From JAMQPK01 sp035937795 (lineage in GTDB: Bacteria; Acidobacteriota; Vicinamibacteria; Vicinamibacterales; JAMQPK01), in NCBI GenBank assembly GCA_035937795.1, contig DASZHO010000149.1:1-64000 (forward strand): a DNA stretch of 64,000 bases, read 5' to 3'. The notes under the pieces are model-generated. The model was not told the DNA's origin. It saw nothing but the letters and a program-made list of their open reading frames with translations, and searched no databases. The translations under genes and the position numbers were made by a program. Of this stretch, positions 17,193 to 24,410 are shown piece by piece (position 1 is the first letter of the stretch; each line of letters begins with the position of its first letter).

Positions 17193-18451
17193 TGAGCTCG
17201 GACAGCACCGGGCGTGCTGGATCGGCTCAGGTAGCCATCACCGCGTTCTTCGCGCTGTTCTCGGTCGTCGGCCTTGCGCTGTACGGCTTGCCGCTGTACT
17301 ACGACTTCATGGTGCGCGAATTCGGCTGGTCGCGCACGATGGTGACCTCGGGCAACGCGGTGAGTAAGCTGGTCGTCGGCCCGCTCTTCGGCTTCGGCGC
17401 CGGCTGGATCGTCGACCGATTCGGCCCGCGGCGTTTGATGATGGCCGGCATCCTGATGGCGGGCATTGCGCTTGTGGGCCTGGGCGCGATTTCCTCGCTG
17501 TGGATGTTCTATCTGTTCTATCTGCTCAACGCGCTCGGCTACGTGAGCGGCGGGCCGCTGCCCAATCAAGTGCTGCTGTCGCGCTGGTTCGACCGCACGC
17601 GCGGAAAGGCAATGGGCTTCGCCTACCTCGGCATCGGCTTCGGCGGCGCGCTCGTGCCGATTCTCGCGAACTTCTTGACTGGGCGGTTCGGCTGGCGGGG
17701 CTCGCTGCAGACGCTGGGCGTACTGGTCGTGGTGATTGCGCTGCCGCTGGCGTATTTCGTGAAAGAGGGCCCCGCAGTCGGTCCAAAGGCCGAAGCACCT
17801 GCCGCTGACCCCGGCCGCGATCGCCGGTCGCTGCCCTCTGTGCGCGGCGTGCTGCGCTCGCCGGCGTTCTACCTGCTGGCGATCGGCAGCATGTGCTCGA
17901 TTGCCGCCGTCGGTGGCACCAACCAGCACCTGAAGCTGTTTCTCAGTCTCGATCGCGCCTACTCGCAGGGTGACGCCGCGCGGGTGATTTCGCTCGTGCT
18001 CGCCTTCAGCATCGCCGGCCGGTTGCTGATGGGATGGCTGGCCGATCGGATGCCGAAGAAGTTCGTCATGCTGCTGATTTACCTGTTGGTGGCTTCATCC
18101 GTGCCGCTATTGCTCGTCGGCTCGTCCGAGGCGCCCGTGTATCTGTTTGCCGTGGTCTTCGGTATTGCGCTCGGCGGTGAATACATGATCATTCCGCTGA
18201 TGGCGGGAGAACTGTTCGGCGTGAACGTGCTGGGGCGTGTGCTCGGCATCGTGTTGACCGCCGATGGCGTGGCGGAGGCCACCGCACCGATGCTGGTGGG
18301 GTTCTTGCGCGATCGCACCGGGGCCTACAACGCCGGGTTTTTCACGCTGATCGGCGCCGCGCTGGCCGGCGCTGTCGCCATTGGCCTGCTGCCGTCACGG
18401 CCGATTGCCGGATCGGACGTCACGCTCGCGCCCCGTCTCGCAACCGATTGA
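17192..18451 (+). CDS. MFS transporter (OFA/monocarboxylate type)
   Basis: A 419-residue protein with twelve membrane helices. The conserved loop between helices 2 and 3 is GAGWIVDRFGPRRLMMAG and its repeat-half counterpart is GWLADRMPKKFVMLL. The pattern YDFMVREFGWSRTMVTSGNA and the overall layout match the oxalate/formate and monocarboxylate antiporter branch. It starts with GTG overlapping the cupin stop by one base. As the last gene of the 11.5-18.5 kb operon it probably imports the organic acid that the operon's enzymes handle. Confidence 0.82.
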   Translation: MSSDSTGRAGSAQVAITAFFALFSVVGLALYGLPLYYDFMVREFGWSRTMVTSGNAVSKLVVGPLFGFGAGWIVDRFGPRRLMMAGILMAGIALVGLGAISSLWMFYLFYLLNALGYVSGGPLPNQVLLSRWFDRTRGKAMGFAYLGIGFGGALVPILANFLTGRFGWRGSLQTLGVLVVVIALPLAYFVKEGPAVGPKAEAPAADPGRDRRSLPSVRGVLRSPAFYLLAIGSMCSIAAVGGTNQHLKLFLSLDRAYSQGDAARVISLVLAFSIAGRLLMGWLADRMPKKFVMLLIYLLVASSVPLLLVGSSEAPVYLFAVVFGIALGGEYMIIPLMAGELFGVNVLGRVLGIVLTADGVAEATAPMLVGFLRDRTGAYNAGFFTLIGAALAGAVAIGLLPSRPIAGSDVTLAPRLATD

Positions 18452-18461
18452 GGCGCTCACG

Positions 18462-18467
18462 TAAAAT
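18462..18467 (+). promoter_or_regulatory. -10 box of the LmbE gene, probably leaderless
   Basis: TAAAAT at 18462-18467 ends 8 nt before the ATG at 18476. The spacing would place the transcript start at the start codon; no ribosome binding site is present. Confidence 0.4.
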
Positions 18468-18475
18468 AGGCCGGG

Positions 18476-19255
18476 ATGGCGCTGCCGGAACGGCGATTGA
18501 TGTGCGTGCTCGCCCACCCGGATGACGAGTCGCTGGGGACCGGCGGCACGCTGGCGAAATACGCCGCCGAAGGTGTTGCGACCTATCTGGTCACGGCCAC
18601 GCGCGGCGAGCGTGGCCGTTACTTCGATGGCAAGGAGTCGCCGGGGCCGCAAATCGTTGGAAAAACGCGCGAAGCCGAGCTGCGGGCCGCCGCGAAGGAG
18701 CTCGGCATCCGCGAGGTCTCGTTTCTCGATTACGAAGACGGCAGGCTCGATCGCGCGAATCCTGCCGAGGCCGTCCAGAAAATCTCGGGGCATCTGCAAC
18801 GGATCCGGCCCAATATCGTCATCACGTTCGGGCCCGATGGCGCGTACGGTCACCCCGACCACATCGCCATCTCGCAATTTACGGCTGCCGCCATTGTCGC
18901 GGCGGCCCCGGTTCATCAGGTGTCGAAACTGTACGAGATTGCCTGGAGCGAAAAAAAGTGGGCCACTTATCAGAAGGCGCTCCGTAACCTGTCGACGACA
19001 ATCGACGGCGTCGTTCGCCAGCCGTCGCCGTGGCCCGATTGGATGTTGACGACGTTCGTCGACACCAGCGCGGTCTGGCCGACCGTCTGGCGCGCCGTCG
19101 CCTGTCACGAGACGCAGATGAGTATCTACAAAAAGCTCGAAAATCTGCTGGATGACGACCATCGCGCGTTGTGGGGCACCCAGGAGTTCTATCGCGTCTT
19201 CAGCCTTGTTAATGGTGGCCGGGCGCGCGAAACGGATTTGTTCGAGGGATTCTGA
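18476..19255 (+). CDS. PIG-L/LmbE family N-deacetylase
   Basis: A 259-residue zinc hydrolase. The metal motif AHPDDESLGTGGTLAKYA (residues 13-30) and the second His motif GAYGHPDHIAISQF are both intact; GERGRYFDG is also conserved. Family members remove acetyl groups from N-acetylglucosaminyl compounds, including bacillithiol and mycothiol precursors. The gene has its own -10 box and overlaps the PLP enzyme gene (TGATG). The substrate cannot be told from sequence. Confidence 0.85.
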   Translation: MALPERRLMCVLAHPDDESLGTGGTLAKYAAEGVATYLVTATRGERGRYFDGKESPGPQIVGKTREAELRAAAKELGIREVSFLDYEDGRLDRANPAEAVQKISGHLQRIRPNIVITFGPDGAYGHPDHIAISQFTAAAIVAAAPVHQVSKLYEIAWSEKKWATYQKALRNLSTTIDGVVRQPSPWPDWMLTTFVDTSAVWPTVWRAVACHETQMSIYKKLENLLDDDHRALWGTQEFYRVFSLVNGGRARETDLFEGF

Positions 19256-20730
19256 TGAGAGACGCTGCGCTGGCAATGACGGCCGACGAGTTCCGGGCGC
19301 TCGGTCATCGGCTCGTCGATCGCATCGCCGAACATCTCCGGGCACTGCCGCTGCGGCCCGTGGCGTGCGGCGAACCGCCATCCCACGTGCGCAACGCGCT
19401 TGGAAGCGCTCGAAATCTTCCGAACGACGGCGTCGACGCCGCCCGTGCGCTGACCGAAGCCGCAGACCTGCTGTTCGACCACTCGACGTTCAACGGCCAC
19501 CCGCGCTTTCTGGCCTACATCACGTCGAGTCCGGCCCCGATCGGCGTGCTTGGTGATTTTTTGGCGTCGGCCATCAACCAGAACATGGGTGCGTGGAAGC
19601 TGGCTCCCATGGCCACGGAAATTGAAGCGCAGACCGTGCGGTGGATTGCCGAGCTCGTTGGATTCCCGTCCGACTGCGGCGGACTGCTCGTGAGCGGCGG
19701 CAACATGGCGAACTTCGTCTGCTTCCTCGCGGCTCGCGCCGCCAAGGCCGGCTGGGATGTGCGAAAGAGCGGGTTTGCCGGCGAGTCGCGCTCTCTGGCC
19801 GTCTATGCCTCGACCGAAACCCACACGTGGCTTCAGAAAGCCGCGGACCTCTTCGGGCTTGGAACCGACGCCATTCGCTGGATTGCCGTGGATGGCGGGC
19901 AGCGGATGGTGCCGTCGGCGCTTCGCGACAGGATCGCCGACGATCGGTCGCGAGGGATTCGTCCGTTCATGGTCGTCGGCACGGCCGGTTCGGTGAGCAC
20001 CGGCGCGGTCGATCCCTTGCCCGAGCTGGCGGAGATTTGTCGTGAGTTCGATCTGTGGTTTCACGTGGATGGGGCGTATGGCGCCCTCGCGGCCCAGGTG
20101 CCGGGCGCCCCCGAGGCCCTCCGCGGCTTGAGCGAGGCGGATTCGGTCGCCGTCGATCCGCATAAATGGTTGTACGCGCCGCTCGAAGCAGGTTGCGTGC
20201 TCCTTCGCCACGCGAAGCATCTGCGGGATGCCTTCTCGTACCATCCTGCTTACTATCATTTTGACGATGACGTGCTGAACTATTTCGACTATGGGCCGCA
20301 GAATTCGCGCGGGTTTCGCGCGCTCAAGGTGTGGCTCGGCCTGCGACAGGCGGGACGTGCGGGATATCTGCAGATGATCGGCGACGATATCTCGCTCGCC
20401 AGGCGCCTGCACAATCGCCTGCAGAACCGCGAGGATTTCGAAGCAACGTCCCAGAGCTTGAGCGTGACGACGTTTCGCTACGTTCCCTCCGACCTTCGAG
20501 CTCGGTTGGGCTCGCCGGAAGTCGAGCCGTACCTCAACACGCTCAATCAGGAGCTCCTGACGCGCGTGGAGAAAAGCGGCGAGCTGTTTCTCTCCAACGC
20601 GACGATCGGCCAGATGTTCACGCTGCGCGCGTGCATCGTGAACTTCAACACGTCGGCCGAAGACATCGATGCCCTCCCGGAGCTGCTGTCGCGGTTGGGC
20701 CGGCAAGCAGACAAAGCCTTGCGCGCGTAG
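19255..20730 (+). CDS. PLP-dependent group II decarboxylase
   Basis: A 491-residue fold-type I PLP enzyme of the aromatic-L-amino-acid/glutamate decarboxylase family. Recognisable blocks: FNGHPRFLAYITSSPAPIGV, GGLLVSGGNMANFVCFLAAR, ASTETHTWLQKAADLFGLG, WFHVDGAYGALAAQ and AVDPHKWLYAPLEAGC with the PLP Lys304. It would decarboxylate an amino acid in the cytoplasm. It is coupled to the LmbE gene by TGATG overlap, suggesting a shared small-molecule pathway. Substrate unknown; homologues are annotated as tyrosine/DOPA-type decarboxylases. Confidence 0.85.
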   Translation: MRDAALAMTADEFRALGHRLVDRIAEHLRALPLRPVACGEPPSHVRNALGSARNLPNDGVDAARALTEAADLLFDHSTFNGHPRFLAYITSSPAPIGVLGDFLASAINQNMGAWKLAPMATEIEAQTVRWIAELVGFPSDCGGLLVSGGNMANFVCFLAARAAKAGWDVRKSGFAGESRSLAVYASTETHTWLQKAADLFGLGTDAIRWIAVDGGQRMVPSALRDRIADDRSRGIRPFMVVGTAGSVSTGAVDPLPELAEICREFDLWFHVDGAYGALAAQVPGAPEALRGLSEADSVAVDPHKWLYAPLEAGCVLLRHAKHLRDAFSYHPAYYHFDDDVLNYFDYGPQNSRGFRALKVWLGLRQAGRAGYLQMIGDDISLARRLHNRLQNREDFEATSQSLSVTTFRYVPSDLRARLGSPEVEPYLNTLNQELLTRVEKSGELFLSNATIGQMFTLRACIVNFNTSAEDIDALPELLSRLGRQADKALRA

Positions 20731-20733
20731 CAG

Positions 20734-22302
20734 CTATTTCGCGGAGACGATGCTCCGGACGACGCCGTCGGTTTTGGTGTAGACGTAGAGCTCGCCCGCG
20801 GCGTCGATCGACATGCGCGCGTCCGCGCGGCCCGATCCCGAGACGGTTGCGCGGCCCGGGAGATTCGGATCTGTGCCCCCTCTGGCGTGATAGGCCGCTT
20901 CGGCGATAGGAAACATCGAGTCGTAGACCCGCCCGTTCCACAAAATTCTCACTGCGTGAATCGGCGCCATCGTGTTCGGATCGCCATCGTCGGCGGCGAG
21001 CATATCTTTGTAGTCCGCGTACCACACGCGGCCGGTCGAGAGGTCCGTGAAGATGTATTTGCCGCCGAGCGCGGGAACCGCCTTGCCGCTGTAAAGGTAT
21101 CCGCTGCCGATCGCGTCGCCGCCGCTCGCGTTGTGGCCGTACTCGATCACCGGATAGGTGGGCACGACAACCTGATCCGTCACCGTGCTGCCGATCTGTA
21201 CGGGAATCTTGTCGACTGCCGGCAGCGGGCCGGTGCTGTTATCGAGCTTCAGCGTTTCGTTGCCTTCACGCTGCGAGTACCCGTAGTTGGCGCCCCTGTG
21301 GACGATGTTGACCGTCTCCCAGGTGTGCAGCCCGATCGATGTCGCAATCAGCCGGTTGTTCGCTGGATGTGCGGGATCGATCGCCCAGCTCAGGCGATGC
21401 GGATTCCGGAATCCATACGCCCAGATCTCCTTGTGGGCGCCGGGGGTCGCCATGAACGGATTGTCGTTCGGAATACGGTAGCGGCCGTTGTCGCTCGCCG
21501 TGCTTGTCGCGACATGTTCGGTGAGGTCGGGAATGATGCGCAGAATCTTGCCCACCAGCGTGTCGAGCCGCTGCGGGTTCTGCCGGATTTCGCCTGTGGC
21601 TTCCCCCGAACCGCTGTCGCCGCAGCCGATATACGCGATTCGCCACTCGGGATCGCCGCGCCTGGCCGCCGGATTGAACGCGATCTCGCCCATCGGGTGA
21701 ATTCGGGTATTCAACTGCACGCGCATGAGTTCGCGAGCCGTGCCTTCGAAGACGGAATTCGACGTGTTCGTGTCCGTCCATTCAATCAGCACCGCTTCGT
21801 GCAACACCGGCCCCGGCGTAACGATTGGCGCAGTCGTCGCATAGCCGTTGAGGTTGAGTCCTGGGAAGTGCGTGTTGTCCGGGAAGTTGGATGCCGCGAT
21901 CGCCGGATTTTCGATGTGGACCGTGTAGAACTTCCCGTTGCGCGCGTAGTCGGGATCGAACTGAAAGTGGGCGAAGCCGTTTCCGTAGCCGGTTTCGAAG
22001 ATCAGTCGATGGAAAATGCCCGGTCTGTTGTCGCGGCCGTTGAAGTCGAGATAGGTGGACAGCCGCTTCGTCTCCTTGTCGACGATGTACAGCGGCCCGT
22101 TCATGTCGTTGACGAAGAGACGCTTGGCGCCGCCGGGCTCTTCGCGGACGGTGTTCACGCGCGACAACATCCCGTCGATCTGTCCCACGCCATCGAGCTT
22201 GCCGGTGATCGGCAGCGCGACGTAGTCTTTCAGTTCGATGGTGAGCTGCGCCGACGCCGGGGCAGGCCACAGGACGGCGGCCAGCACGATCGCCCGGATC
22301 AT
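20734..22302 (-). CDS. Exported PQQ-type sugar dehydrogenase-like beta-propeller, copy 1
   Basis: A 522-residue protein with a signal peptide (AIVLAAVLWPAPASAQ). Family blocks of the glucose/sorbosone dehydrogenase propeller are present: REEPGGAKRLFVNDMNGPLY, IFHRLIFETGYGNGFAHFQF, GKFYTVHIENP, LVGKILRIIPDL and AYGFRNPHRLSWAIDP. It would sit in the periplasm; activity with PQQ is typical of the family but not provable here. It is followed in the genome by nothing on the same strand and is the second gene after its own paralogue, which starts 1.6 kb upstream. Confidence 0.82.
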   Translation of the reverse strand: MIRAIVLAAVLWPAPASAQLTIELKDYVALPITGKLDGVGQIDGMLSRVNTVREEPGGAKRLFVNDMNGPLYIVDKETKRLSTYLDFNGRDNRPGIFHRLIFETGYGNGFAHFQFDPDYARNGKFYTVHIENPAIAASNFPDNTHFPGLNLNGYATTAPIVTPGPVLHEAVLIEWTDTNTSNSVFEGTARELMRVQLNTRIHPMGEIAFNPAARRGDPEWRIAYIGCGDSGSGEATGEIRQNPQRLDTLVGKILRIIPDLTEHVATSTASDNGRYRIPNDNPFMATPGAHKEIWAYGFRNPHRLSWAIDPAHPANNRLIATSIGLHTWETVNIVHRGANYGYSQREGNETLKLDNSTGPLPAVDKIPVQIGSTVTDQVVVPTYPVIEYGHNASGGDAIGSGYLYSGKAVPALGGKYIFTDLSTGRVWYADYKDMLAADDGDPNTMAPIHAVRILWNGRVYDSMFPIAEAAYHARGGTDPNLPGRATVSGSGRADARMSIDAAGELYVYTKTDGVVRSIVSAK

Positions 22303-22303
22303 T

Positions 22304-22325
22304 ATCTGAGCGTCATTTGAGCGTC
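22304..22325. repeat. 11-bp tandem duplication between the two sugar dehydrogenase-like genes
   Basis: atctgagcgtc (22304-22314) and atttgagcgtc (22315-22325) lie end to end with one mismatch. They span the last codons and stop of copy 2 and the region just before the ATG of copy 1. Confidence 0.75.
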
Positions 22326-23929
22326 GCGCCTACCACCTGCCGGATCACCCCGTCGCTCTTGCTGTAGATGTAGAGCTCGCCGCTCCCATCGACGGCAAGC
22401 CGGTCGTCGCCGCGGCCTTGGTTCGCAACCGTTTGCCGGCTGGCCAGGTGCTCTTCCTTGCCGCCTCGCTCGTGGTAGGTCATCTCGTTGATTGGCCACA
22501 TCGTGTCGTACACCTTGCCATTCCACAGCACTTTCACCTCGCGCGGCTTCGCCATCGTATCCGGATTGCCATCGTCGGCGGCCAGCATGTCTTTGTAGTC
22601 GACAGCCCAGATGTGGCCGGTGGTGATATCTGTAAAGAGGTACTTCCCGCGGAGCGGGGCAATCTTGCCGTTGTACACGAATCCGCTGCCGATGGCGTCG
22701 CCGCCGCCCTGGAGATGCGGGTATTCGATGACCGGGTAGGTCGGCGTCACCGCCTCATCGGTCACCTGGTCGGTAATCATCACCGGAAGCTTGTCCAGCT
22801 GCGGGCGTGGGCCCGTCGTGTTGTCGGGCTTGAGCAGCTCGTGCCCTTCGCGCTGCGAGTAGCCATAGTTGGCGCCCTTGTGAACGATGTCGACGGTCTC
22901 CCAGGTGTGGAGGCCGACGACGTTCACGAGCAGGCGGTTGTTTGCGGGATTTGCAGGATCGATGGCCCAGCTCAGTCTGTGGGGGTTGCGGAGCCCGTAG
23001 GCCCAGATTTCCTTGCGCGCGCCCGGTTTGGACACAAACGGATTGTCGTTGGGAATTCTGTAGCGGCCGTTCTCGCTGACCGTGCTCGTCGCGACGCGCT
23101 CGTTGAGGTCGGGAATGATGCGGATAATCTTCCCGACCAGGTTGTCGAGCCGCTGCGGGTTGTTGCGGATAGCGGCCATTCGCGATTCACCGGCCGCGCC
23201 GTCGCCCACTTCGGCATACAGCACGCGCCAGTCGGGATCGCCAGGTTTGGCTGTGGGGTTGAAGATCAGGTCGCCCATCGGGTGACTGGTGGTGTTGAGC
23301 TGCACCCGCATCAGCTCGCGGGCCGTGCCTTCGAAGGTGGCGTTCGACGTGTTCGTGTCGGTCCACTCAATCAACACGCCGACATTCACATTCGGTCCGG
23401 GCGTCGGAATCAGCGGCGTGGTCGTGTACCCCGAGAGGTTCAATCCGGGAAAGTGGGTGTTGTCCGGCATGATGGAGGTGGTGAGCGCCGGATCCTCCAT
23501 GTGTACCGTGTAGAACTTGCCGTTGCGTTTGTAGTCAGGGTCGAAATAGAAGCCATTCAGGCCGTTGCCGTAGCCGCGTTCCCAGCTGAGGTTGTGGAAA
23601 ATGCCGGGGTGGCCCTCACGTCCGTTGAAGTCGAGGTAGGTTGTGAGCTTCTTCGTCTGTTTGTCGACGATATAGAGAGGTCCGTTCAGGTCGGCGACGA
23701 AGAGTCGCGACGCGCCACCCGGCTCTTCGCGCAACGCGTTCACCCGGGACAGCAGCATTTCGTTCGTGCCTTTGCCCTGCGTGACGCCGGTCATCGGCAT
23801 CGTGAGGTAGTCTTTGATTTCGATCGTGAGCTGCGGGTCGGTGGCCGCCCGAGGCCGAAGGCTGATGAGCACCAGCGCGAGGCACACAATCTCGATGTTC
23901 CTGTAACGCCTGCAAGCCCTGTAAATCAT
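22313..23929 (-). CDS. Exported PQQ-type sugar dehydrogenase-like beta-propeller, copy 2
   Basis: A 538-residue tandem paralogue of the preceding entry; most blocks are nearly identical (for example GLHTWETVDIVHKGANYGYS against GLHTWETVNIVHRGANYGYS). An N-terminal segment IVCLALVLISLRPRAATDP serves as signal peptide. The stop is 10 nt before the ATG of copy 1, so the two form an operon. The strong similarity over the full length points to gene duplication within this lineage. Oxidation of an extracellular sugar or alcohol is inferred from the family. Confidence 0.82.
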   Translation of the reverse strand: MIYRACRRYRNIEIVCLALVLISLRPRAATDPQLTIEIKDYLTMPMTGVTQGKGTNEMLLSRVNALREEPGGASRLFVADLNGPLYIVDKQTKKLTTYLDFNGREGHPGIFHNLSWERGYGNGLNGFYFDPDYKRNGKFYTVHMEDPALTTSIMPDNTHFPGLNLSGYTTTPLIPTPGPNVNVGVLIEWTDTNTSNATFEGTARELMRVQLNTTSHPMGDLIFNPTAKPGDPDWRVLYAEVGDGAAGESRMAAIRNNPQRLDNLVGKIIRIIPDLNERVATSTVSENGRYRIPNDNPFVSKPGARKEIWAYGLRNPHRLSWAIDPANPANNRLLVNVVGLHTWETVDIVHKGANYGYSQREGHELLKPDNTTGPRPQLDKLPVMITDQVTDEAVTPTYPVIEYPHLQGGGDAIGSGFVYNGKIAPLRGKYLFTDITTGHIWAVDYKDMLAADDGNPDTMAKPREVKVLWNGKVYDTMWPINEMTYHERGGKEEHLASRQTVANQGRGDDRLAVDGSGELYIYSKSDGVIRQVVGATLK

Positions 23930-23948
23930 GATGATGACCTCCGGAACC

Positions 23949-24323
23949 CTACGTTGAGCCTTGCAGCCGCTCCGAGGCTCGCAGCAAGGCCTGCCTGAGC
24001 ATTTCGCGGCCGAACGGCTTGGTGACGTAATCCACGGCGCCCTGCTTGCGCATGCGCATCACCGTTTCCATGTCCTGCGCGCTGCTGGCCATGATCACGG
24101 CCGTTCCCGGCCAGCGCTCCCGCACCTGCTCGGCCAGCCAGATGCCGTCGTGGATCGGCATCATCACATCGCACAGAATGATCGCGGCCGGCTCGACCGC
24201 CATCTGCGCGATCGCGTCGTCGGCGTTGCTGGCGTCCTTCGATTGATATCCCCAACCGGCCAGCCAGCGCATCAGCAGCTTTCTGATCGACTCTTCATCG
24301 TCGACGACGAGAACGTAGGGCAT
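23949..24323 (-). CDS. Stand-alone response-regulator receiver domain (CheY-like)
   Basis: A 124-residue receiver domain with no output domain. The acidic pair is in VLVVDDEESIRKL, the phosphoacceptor is Asp52 in ILCDVMMP, the switch Thr/Ser region is IMASSAQDMET and the conserved Lys is in YVTKPF. It may act in a phosphorelay or interact with a separate partner. It lies 19 bp upstream of copy 2 of the sugar dehydrogenase-like pair on the same strand; whether they share a transcript is unclear. No histidine kinase is in the window. Confidence 0.88.
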   Translation of the reverse strand: MPYVLVVDDEESIRKLLMRWLAGWGYQSKDASNADDAIAQMAVEPAAIILCDVMMPIHDGIWLAEQVRERWPGTAVIMASSAQDMETVMRMRKQGAVDYVTKPFGREMLRQALLRASERLQGST

Positions 24324-24410
24324 AGGCTAAGACCTGGAGTATTCTACCGCTTCAGGCGCATCCTGATTTTTGAGGTCAGTTAAATCAGAAGTTCCGCCCG
24401 CACCCCAGTC

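Noticed and set aside
20887..24004. Two long plus-strand frames opposite the sugar dehydrogenase-like genes
   Set aside because: Arg/Val/His-rich antisense sequences that mirror each other because the sense genes are paralogues.
24354..24410. Riboswitch before the FAD/Fe-S dehydrogenase gene
   Set aside because: The gap is only about 85 bp to the divergent gene and shows no conserved aptamer elements.
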